A stretch of 6,703 nt of DNA from Gemmatimonadota bacterium. GTDB taxonomy: Bacteria > Gemmatimonadota > Gemmatimonadetes > Gemmatimonadales > GWC2-71-9. Shown in pieces: positions 1-4,591 of this stretch (position 1 is its first letter; each line of letters begins with the position of its first letter). Under the pieces are notes generated by a model. It was given only the letters and a program-made list of their open reading frames with translations, was not told the DNA's origin and did no database searches. Both the position numbers and the translations under genes were made by a program. The DNA is taken from assembly GCA_003220955.1 (NCBI GenBank), contig QHTW01000122.1:1-6703 (forward strand), read 5' to 3'.

Positions 1-641
1 CCGAAATAGTGGTCGGAGGTTTCGCGGCCTCGAGCCTGGATCTGCAGGAGAACCTGCTCGCCCGCTTTCCCGGAATCGTCGCGATGATCCTCGGCGTCAC
101 GGCGATCATGCTCCTCATCGCGTTCCGCTCCGTGCTCGTGCCGCTCAAGGCGGTGGTGCTCAACTGTGTTTCGGTGAGCGCCGCGTTCGGCGTCACCGTC
201 CTCGTGTTTCAGCACGGCTATGGCGCCAGCCTGTTCGGTCTCGATGGGCCGACGGAAGCCATCTTCGTCGTGGTGCCGGTTCTGGTGTTCGCGACGGTCT
301 TCGGGTTGTCGATGGACTACGAGGTGTTCCTGCTGACGCGCGTCAAGGAGGTCTTCGACAAGACGGGGCGGAACGATCACGCGACGATGGAAGGTCTCTC
401 CAGCACCGCGGGAACCATCACGTTCGCCGCGCTGATCATGATCATCGTGTTCGGCAACTTCGCGTTCACGCGCGTGCTCGCGGTGCAGTTCATCGGGTTC
501 GGGCTCGCCCTGGCGGTGTTCCTGGACGCGACCTTGATCCGCATGGTCCTGGTGCCGGCGATCATGCACATCGCGGGAAGGTGGAATTGGTGGCCGGGCG
601 TGCGGGCGCCGCGGCGGGCGGACGTCGAAGAGGCTACCTAG
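1..641 (+). CDS. MMPL/RND-family transporter, C-terminal part (5' end outside window)
   Basis: This is the last third of a membrane transporter of the MMPL branch of the RND superfamily, which uses the proton gradient to export lipids or other hydrophobic compounds across the inner membrane. The reading frame is open to the left edge (Glu-Ile precede the GTG at 9), so that GTG is not the real start. Five hydrophobic segments are visible, encoded at roughly 66-125, 150-209, 258-320, 414-467 and 483-578. They fit TM8-TM12 of a 12-TM MMPL protein, after the second periplasmic loop. The hallmark FGLSMDYEVFLL follows, with the Asp-Tyr pair encoded at 315-320. In MmpL3-type proteins the matching DY pair is part of the proton relay. 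FRSVLVPLKAV and the WNWWPG near the end are also family-typical. The substrate cannot be inferred. The C-terminal tail is short and charged, and the TAG stop lies inside the convergent gene on the other strand. The family assignment is secure; the subfamily is open. Confidence 0.95.
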   Translation, partial: EIVVGGFAASSLDLQENLLARFPGIVAMILGVTAIMLLIAFRSVLVPLKAVVLNCVSVSAAFGVTVLVFQHGYGASLFGLDGPTEAIFVVVPVLVFATVFGLSMDYEVFLLTRVKEVFDKTGRNDHATMEGLSSTAGTITFAALIMIIVFGNFAFTRVLAVQFIGFGLALAVFLDATLIRMVLVPAIMHIAGRWNWWPGVRAPRRADVEEAT

Positions 642-870
642 AGTCCAGCAGCCGAAGCTTGTCTCCCCACACATCCCAATGCCACGCGGGCACACGGACC
701 CCGGTATCAGGATTCTTGAGCGGTTTGTACTGGAGCCAGCGCGCGTGAAATCCCAGCTCCCGGCCCAGCGCGAGCAGTCGTTCCTTATCTGAGCTCACGA
801 GGTGAACCATCGGCTCATTGTCGATCTTGTGGCGGTGAAGCCAAACGCCGCCGCTGAGGGCGAATCGCAT
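634..870 (-). CDS. Small DUF4031-like protein of unknown function (78 aa)
   Basis: A 78-residue soluble protein is predicted from an ATG at 870. No signal peptide or membrane segment is visible. The core reads MVHLVSSDKERLLALGRELG, then ARWLQYKP, then AWHWDVWGDKLRLL. This resembles small DUF4031 proteins, which share an His-Leu-Val segment, a Leu/Gly helix, a W(F/L)Q motif and a late His-(Y/W)-Asp. The function of that family is not known to me, and the match is from memory of the pattern, not a search. The frame stays open upstream to 1020, but that part overlaps the pilin gene and has no sensible start. ATG 870 leaves a 38-nt gap after the pilin stop. The Shine-Dalgarno support is poor: GAGGGG abuts the ATG directly, so translation may be coupled to the pilin gene or start at the ATG at 810. 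Its 3' end overlaps the transporter gene by 8 nt. It is real as a conserved-looking protein, but the start is uncertain. Confidence 0.62.
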   Translation of the reverse strand: MRFALSGGVWLHRHKIDNEPMVHLVSSDKERLLALGRELGFHARWLQYKPLKNPDTGVRVPAWHWDVWGDKLRLLDSR

Positions 871-908
871 CCCCTCGCGGCGGCGTTCGAACTCCCGATA
901 GGGCGGCT

Positions 909-1286
909 CTAGGTGCAGGTGATGCGACCCTCGACCGTCGCCGGCGCGATGGGCGTCGCGTTTCCTTGAAACAAGGTGCACTGACGCGTGGTCTGCGCGT
1001 GCACCGCCTGCGCCGACCAACCGCCCGGCGTCGCCTCAGCCACGGTCAGCGTCACACCGGTCGATGCGCGGAAATTATTGAGCGCCGCCAGGCTCGTCGT
1101 ATAGAAGGCGCTGTCGTAGAAAAACCCCTCTTCCGCCGTCGCCAGGTTCTTTAGGTCCGACTTCATCTGGGCGACGTACGCCTTCTGCTTCGTGTTGGCG
1201 AGCTTCGGGATCGCAATCGACGCGAGCAACCCGATGATCACCACCACGATGAGCAACTCGATCAAAGTAAAACCGCGTGCCTTCAC
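909..1286 (-). CDS. Type IV pilin-like prepilin (class III signal peptide)
   Basis: A 125-residue prepilin of the type IV pilus / type II secretion pseudopilin class. The N-terminus is MKARG-FTLIELLIVVVIIG: a short basic leader, a prepilin-peptidase site after Gly5, Phe as first mature residue, and Glu at mature position 5, followed by a hydrophobic helix to about residue 27. After PilD-type processing it would sit in the inner membrane and assemble into a filament. The globular part is small and contains a GGWSA segment (residues 88-92) and two cysteines (C103 and C124) that could form the C-terminal disulfide loop seen in many pilins. The GTG start is favoured because GGAGGG lies 7 nt upstream. 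An overlapping ATG at 1291 gives only ATG-CTG-TGA. No pilus assembly gene is nearby, so it cannot be decided from context whether this is a major pilin, a minor pilin or a GspG-like pseudopilin. It lies 97 nt after polA. Confidence 0.94.
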   Translation of the reverse strand: MKARGFTLIELLIVVVIIGLLASIAIPKLANTKQKAYVAQMKSDLKNLATAEEGFFYDSAFYTTSLAALNNFRASTGVTLTVAEATPGGWSAQAVHAQTTRQCTLFQGNATPIAPATVEGRITCT

Positions 1287-1293
1287 AGCATTA

Positions 1294-1299
1294 CCCTCC
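1294..1299 (-). promoter_or_regulatory. Ribosome binding site deciding the GTG start of the prepilin gene
   Basis: GGAGGG on the minus strand is followed by a 7-nt spacer and then the GTG at 1286, an ideal Shine-Dalgarno geometry. The ATG at 1291-1289 lies only 2 nt from this site and runs into a TGA after one codon, so the GTG is the better start and gives exactly the expected short prepilin leader. Confidence 0.75.
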
Positions 1300-1309
1300 G
1301 GGCGCCAAA

Positions 1310-1343
1310 GGGCGTCGACCCGGCAAGCCCCGAGTCGACGCCC
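1310..1343 (-). terminator. Hairpin between polA and the prepilin gene (possible terminator or leader structure)
   Basis: A perfect 10-bp inverted repeat, GGGCGTCGAC at 1310-1319 and GTCGACGCCC at 1334-1343, is separated by a 14-nt loop. On the minus strand it lies 40 nt after the polA stop and is followed by only CTTTGG, so the U-tract is weak for an intrinsic terminator. It also ends 10 nt upstream of the pilin Shine-Dalgarno, so it could equally be a structured leader of the pilin mRNA. The inverted repeat is seen directly; its role is inferred. Confidence 0.5.
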
Positions 1344-1345
1344 CT

Positions 1346-1374
1346 ATTGTGGGCCCTCCCCCCCGTTCCTGCAA
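1346..1374 (-). promoter_or_regulatory. Candidate sigma-70-type promoter for the prepilin gene
   Basis: On the minus strand TTGCAG (1374-1369) and CACAAT (1351-1346) are separated by exactly 17 nt. The matches to the -35 and -10 consensus are 3/6 and 4/6, so this is weak by sequence but correctly spaced and correctly placed in the only gap before the pilin gene. The start of transcription would fall at about 1339, inside the upstream arm of the 1310-1343 hairpin. Confidence 0.3.
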
Positions 1375-1383
1375 GAGGCGTGC

Positions 1384-4230
1384 TTAACCCTTAGCATCAA
1401 TCCAATTCTTTCCGGCACCGACACTTACGACGAGCGGCACGCGTAAGCTGGCCACGCCTTCCATCTCGCGTTTTACAAGGGCTGCGGCAACTGCCCGCTC
1501 GGCTTCCGGGATTTCAAAGACGAGCTCGTCGTGCACCTGGAGCAGCATCTTGGCGCGCACATCCGCCTGGTCCAGGGCCGCGTGGATCCGGATCATGGCG
1601 ATCTTGATCAGGTCGGCGGCAGAACCCTGCAGGGGCGAATTGGTTGCGGTCCGCTCGCCGAATGCGCGGATGCTGAAGTTCCTGTCCCGAAGTTCGGGGA
1701 TGTAGCGGCGACGTCCGAACAATGTCTCGACGAAGCCGCGCTGGCGCGCTTCATCGATGGTCCGATCCAGCCAGGCGCGGACGCCGGCGAAGCGCTCGAA
1801 GTATTGCTTGATGAAGGCCTTGGCCTCGTCGAGCGTGATCCCCAACTGGCGCGACAACGCCAGCGCGCCCTGACCGTAAATCGTGGCGAAGTTGATCGTC
1901 TTCGCGCGGGCGCGCATCTCGCCGGTGACGCGTTCTTCGGGGACGCCAAAAATGACAGCGGCGGTCTGCCGGTGGATATCGCCGCCACGCTGGAACGCCG
2001 CCACAAACGCTGGGTCTTCCGACAAGTGCGCGAGCAGCCGCAGCTCGACCTGCGAATAATCGGCGGTGAGCAGCAGGTGACCGGGCGGTGCGACGAACGC
2101 CCGCCGGATCTCGCCGCCGCGCGGCGTGCGCACGGGAATGTTTTGAAGGTTGGGATTGGATGAGGACAGCCGTCCGGTGGCGGCCCCGGTTTGATTGAAG
2201 CTCGTGTGCACACGGCCGGTTTGCGCGTTGATGTATCCCGGCAGGGCATCCACGTACGTCGACTGCAGCTTGGACAGCTCGCGGTACTCGATCAACAGCC
2301 GTGGGACTTCGTGGCCCATCGCGGCGAGCTGCTCGAGCACCTCGACGTCCGTCGAGGCGCCGGTCTTCGTGCGTTTTTGCACGGGGAGCTTCAACCGCTC
2401 GAACAACACCGTCCGGAGCTGCGGCGTCGAGCCGATGTTGAACTCGCCTCCCGCCGCCTTGTAGATGTCCAACTCGAGGTTCTTCAGCTCCTTGTTGAAC
2501 CCCCGCGACATCTCGCCCAGCAGCACGCGATCGACGAGGATCCCCGTCGCCTCCATGTCCACGAGCACGGGAATGAGCGGAATCTCGATCTCATCGAGGA
2601 GGCGCTTGAGATGGTGTGCCTCGATATCGCCCGAAAATGCCGCTTCGAGTCGCAACACCATCTCGGCCTGAGCGGCCGACACGCGCGCGGCCTCCGCGGG
2701 CGGGACCTGGGCAAACGTGCGCTCTGGTGCCCCGCCCTTCCCTTTTCCGAGGAGCTGCGCCGTGATCGGGAGCTCGACGGAGAGATGCTCGCGCGCCAGA
2801 TCGTGAATGGCATGCGAGCGATTGCCGGGATCCAGGACGAAGCTCGCCACCATCGAGTCGTAGGCGACGCCCGCGAGCGACAGCCCAGCGCGCGCGAGCG
2901 CGACCCAGGCCGCCTTGATGTCGTGTCCCGCTTTGCGCACGGTGGGGTCGGCGAGCAGCGCGCGGAGCGGCGCGAGGGCCTCGCCGGCGAGCGACGGCAA
3001 GTTGCGCGGCGGCGTGGCGTCGAATTCTCCGTCGCGCGCCACATGCCCGAAGGGGAGATACCAGGAGCGGCCGGACGCGACCGCGAACGAAATTCCGACG
3101 AGGCCCGGCTCGGCCTGCAGCGCGACCAGCTGCGCATCGCGCAGCTCCTGAATCATCGGCGCCAGGGCCGCTGACTCGTCGACGATCGTCGGATCCGCCA
3201 ACAGTGGCGCTCGCCCCGCCGGGGGCGGGGGCGGGCTGGCAGCCGCGCCCGGTTCTGCCGCCGCGGCGGGGCCGGGGGCGGGGGCGGCGCCGACGGATCC
3301 GAGGTCTCCGAGTTTCGGGATCAGCGTGCGGAATTCGAGCTCGGTAAAGAGCCTCGCCAGCGTGTCGGTGTCGGGCGCGCGCACGCGCAGCTGCTCGAGG
3401 TCGAGCTCGACGGGCACATCGCGCCGCAGTGTGACGAGCTGGCGCGAAAGACGCGCGTTGTCCGCCTGTTGCAGTAACGCTTCGCGCGGGCGCTTGCCGG
3501 GAATGTCCGGCGCCTTGGTCAGAATCGTGTCGAGATCGCCGTACGTTTCGAGGAGCTGCACCGCGGTCTTGTCGCCGATGCCCTTCACGCCGGGGATGTT
3601 GTCCGAGGTGTCGCCGACCAGGGCGAGGTAATCCACGACCCGCTCCGGCGGGACACCCAGGCGCTCGCTCGCATTCGACTGATCGACCCACTGCTCCTCG
3701 ACTGCCGCCTGGCCGCCGCGGCCCGGATTGAGCAGGGCAATACCGGGAGCGATCAACTGATAGAAATCCTTGTCGCCCGAGACGATGACGGCCTGGAGGC
3801 CACGTGTTGCCGCCCGATCGGCCAGGGTGGCAACCACGTCGTCGGCCTCATAGCCGGTGAGCGCGATGACCGGAATATGGAAAGCGTCGAGGATTTGGCA
3901 GACGCGCTCGAGCGAGCGGTCGAAGTCCTGCTGTAGCTCCTCGCCCAGCTTCTCGCGCGTCGCCTTGTATTCGGGGTACTGCTCCTGCCGGAACGAAACG
4001 CCGCGATCGTGCACCCAGCCGATGTATTCGGGATGGTAGTTGTCGTAGAGCCGCAACAGGAAATTCGTAATGCCCCACACCGCCGACGTGTTCTCGCCGC
4101 TTTTGGTGGTGAGCGGCCGGGCAATCATCGCAAAGAACGCGCGGTAAATGAGCGCGTAGCCGTCCACCAGGAAGACGTTCGTCTTGCCGGCGGAAGTGGC
4201 GGGGATCGGCGGCGCTGGGCGCGGCGGCAT
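1384..4230 (-). CDS. polA: DNA polymerase I with inactive proofreading domain
   Basis: Family A DNA polymerase I, which removes RNA primers, fills gaps in lagging-strand synthesis and acts in excision repair. Numbering is from ATG 4230 (948 aa). The 5'-nuclease domain (about 17-310) keeps its metal ligands: D23, D75, E128/D130/D131 in GYEADD, D153/D155 in GDKD, and D207/D210 in GDTSDNIPG with the following helix-hairpin-helix. An Ala/Pro-rich linker follows (about 313-341). The 3'-5' exonuclease-like domain (about 345-540) has lost the catalytic acids: the E. coli D355, D424 and D501 positions are Q372, A441 and Q521. The polymerase domain (about 550-948) is intact: motif A DYSQVELR with D724; O-helix R773, K777, F781, Y785; motif C VHDE with D901. 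An in-frame ATG at 4257 (957 aa) is possible but lies in a hairpin loop, and neither start has a clear Shine-Dalgarno. The function is certain; only the exact start is uncertain. Confidence 0.98.
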   Translation of the reverse strand: MPPRPAPPIPATSAGKTNVFLVDGYALIYRAFFAMIARPLTTKSGENTSAVWGITNFLLRLYDNYHPEYIGWVHDRGVSFRQEQYPEYKATREKLGEELQQDFDRSLERVCQILDAFHIPVIALTGYEADDVVATLADRAATRGLQAVIVSGDKDFYQLIAPGIALLNPGRGGQAAVEEQWVDQSNASERLGVPPERVVDYLALVGDTSDNIPGVKGIGDKTAVQLLETYGDLDTILTKAPDIPGKRPREALLQQADNARLSRQLVTLRRDVPVELDLEQLRVRAPDTDTLARLFTELEFRTLIPKLGDLGSVGAAPAPGPAAAAEPGAAASPPPPPAGRAPLLADPTIVDESAALAPMIQELRDAQLVALQAEPGLVGISFAVASGRSWYLPFGHVARDGEFDATPPRNLPSLAGEALAPLRALLADPTVRKAGHDIKAAWVALARAGLSLAGVAYDSMVASFVLDPGNRSHAIHDLAREHLSVELPITAQLLGKGKGGAPERTFAQVPPAEAARVSAAQAEMVLRLEAAFSGDIEAHHLKRLLDEIEIPLIPVLVDMEATGILVDRVLLGEMSRGFNKELKNLELDIYKAAGGEFNIGSTPQLRTVLFERLKLPVQKRTKTGASTDVEVLEQLAAMGHEVPRLLIEYRELSKLQSTYVDALPGYINAQTGRVHTSFNQTGAATGRLSSSNPNLQNIPVRTPRGGEIRRAFVAPPGHLLLTADYSQVELRLLAHLSEDPAFVAAFQRGGDIHRQTAAVIFGVPEERVTGEMRARAKTINFATIYGQGALALSRQLGITLDEAKAFIKQYFERFAGVRAWLDRTIDEARQRGFVETLFGRRRYIPELRDRNFSIRAFGERTATNSPLQGSAADLIKIAMIRIHAALDQADVRAKMLLQVHDELVFEIPEAERAVAAALVKREMEGVASLRVPLVVSVGAGKNWIDAKG
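3218..3287. repeat. Two 17-bp G-rich direct repeats within the polA linker
   Basis: GCCGGGGGCGGGGGCGG occurs at 3218-3234 and again, identically, at 3271-3287 on the plus strand. Both copies lie in the part of polA coding for the Ala/Pro-rich linker between the 5'-nuclease and the exonuclease-like domain. The offset of 53 nt is not a multiple of three, so the copies are read in different frames: one gives a run of prolines, the other an Ala-Pro-Gly mix. Each copy has runs of five guanines on the non-template strand. This is probably simple-sequence DNA tolerated in a flexible linker. Confidence 0.7.
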
Positions 4231-4236
4231 GGCGGG

Positions 4237-4268
4237 AAAAGTAAACCCCGGGGCCATGCCCCGGGGTT
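4237..4268 (-). terminator. Intrinsic terminator after csp, just upstream of polA
   Basis: On the minus strand AACCCCGGGGC and GCCCCGGGGTT form a perfect 11-bp stem (4258-4268 with 4244-4254) around a 3-nt loop, directly followed by TTTACTTTT. The strong GC stem plus T-rich tail, 34 nt after the cold-shock stop codon, is the form of a rho-independent terminator. The stem ends 13 nt before the ATG at 4230, so polA would need its own promoter, read-through, or a start within this region. The plus strand lacks a T-tract after the stem, which fixes the orientation. Confidence 0.75.
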
Positions 4269-4302
4269 CATGACAACGGTCTGGTGAAGAGGGGGGCGCG
4301 CG

Positions 4303-4503
4303 CTAGACGCGCACGACGTTGGTGGCGTGGAGCCCCTTGTCTCCCTGCTTCACTTCGAACTCCACCACCTGACCTTCGGCGAGGGTCTTGAAGCCATCCA
4401 TCTGAATCGCCGAGAAATGCACGAACACGTCTTCGCCGCCTTCCTGCTCAATGAAGCCGTACCCCTTGGCATCATTGAACCACTTCACCTTTCCCTTGAT
4501 CAC
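4303..4503 (-). CDS. Cold-shock protein, CspA family
   Basis: A single cold-shock (OB-fold) domain protein of 66 residues, the usual length. CspA-family proteins bind single-stranded RNA and DNA and keep mRNAs open for translation, either in the cold or constitutively. The RNA-binding motifs are both present: RNP1 as KGYGFI (residues 13-18) and RNP2 as VFVHF (26-30). The N-terminal GKVKWFNDAKGYGFI and the FSAI and GFKTL segments are also typical. The start is a GTG at 4503, supported by a strong AGGAGG with a 6-nt spacer. The gene stands alone between a candidate promoter upstream (4554-4582) and a strong terminator-like hairpin downstream, so it is probably a monocistronic unit. The predicted leader is only about 45 nt, much shorter than the long thermosensing leader of E. 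coli cspA, so the sequence gives no sign of that kind of cold induction. The family is certain; which paralogue it is cannot be said. Confidence 0.98.
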   Translation of the reverse strand: MIKGKVKWFNDAKGYGFIEQEGGEDVFVHFSAIQMDGFKTLAEGQVVEFEVKQGDKGLHATNVVRV

Positions 4504-4509
4504 GATCCG

Positions 4510-4515
4510 CCTCCT
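4510..4515 (-). promoter_or_regulatory. Strong ribosome binding site for the GTG start of the cold-shock gene
   Basis: AGGAGG on the minus strand lies 6 nt before the GTG at 4503. There is no ATG in frame nearby, and the start gives the standard cold-shock N-terminus, so the GTG is well supported. Confidence 0.85.
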
Positions 4516-4550
4516 GCAGAGTCTTTGTTACCCCAACCCAACGTGGACGC

Positions 4551-4588
4551 TAGAAAAGACCCGCCGCTCCGAAAGCTGTCAAGCGGGT
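4551..4588 (-). terminator. Possible terminator of the lytic transglycosylase gene
   Basis: On the minus strand ACCCGC (4588-4583) pairs with GCGGGT (4564-4559), followed by CTTTTCTA. An upstream A-run can extend the stem into the T-run with one bulge. The stem begins 3 nt after the transglycosylase stop codon. The loop is long (18 nt), so this is a modest terminator. The plus strand also ends in GCGGGTTTTCTA, so the structure is nearly symmetric, although no plus-strand gene needs it. Confidence 0.45.
4554..4582 (-). promoter_or_regulatory. Candidate promoter of the cold-shock gene
   Basis: A perfect TTGACA -35 box (4582-4577, minus strand) is followed after 17 nt by TCTTTT (4559-4554), a weak 3/6 match to TATAAT. 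It lies in the 88-nt gap between the transglycosylase stop and the cold-shock start. The -35 match and position are good; the -10 call is soft. It overlaps the hairpin at 4559-4588. Confidence 0.42.
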
Positions 4589-4591
4589 TTT

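Noticed and set aside
871..1020. Extending the DUF4031-like gene upstream to 1020
   Set aside because: The extra 50 residues overlap the pilin gene in another frame, are His/Arg-rich without family features, and have no suitable start with a ribosome site.
2191..3174. A 327-codon plus-strand frame opposite polA
   Set aside because: It is antisense to the polymerase and exonuclease-like domains of polA. The protein is low-complexity and Arg/His/Glu-rich, with no recognisable motif.
3221..3284. A canonical four-tract G-quadruplex in the polA linker
   Set aside because: Each cluster has only three runs of three or more guanines within short loops, so a standard intramolecular four-tract motif is not met locally.
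2591..3691. A 366-codon minus-strand frame overlapping polA in another frame
   Set aside because: It is an Arg/Ala/Gly-rich alternative frame of polA without ribosome site or domain. polA itself is unambiguous here.
4240..4271. A promoter for polA made of TTGTCA (4276-4271) and TTTACT (4245-4240)
   Set aside because: The spacing is 25 nt, too long for a sigma-70 promoter, and the second box is better explained as the T-tail of the terminator.
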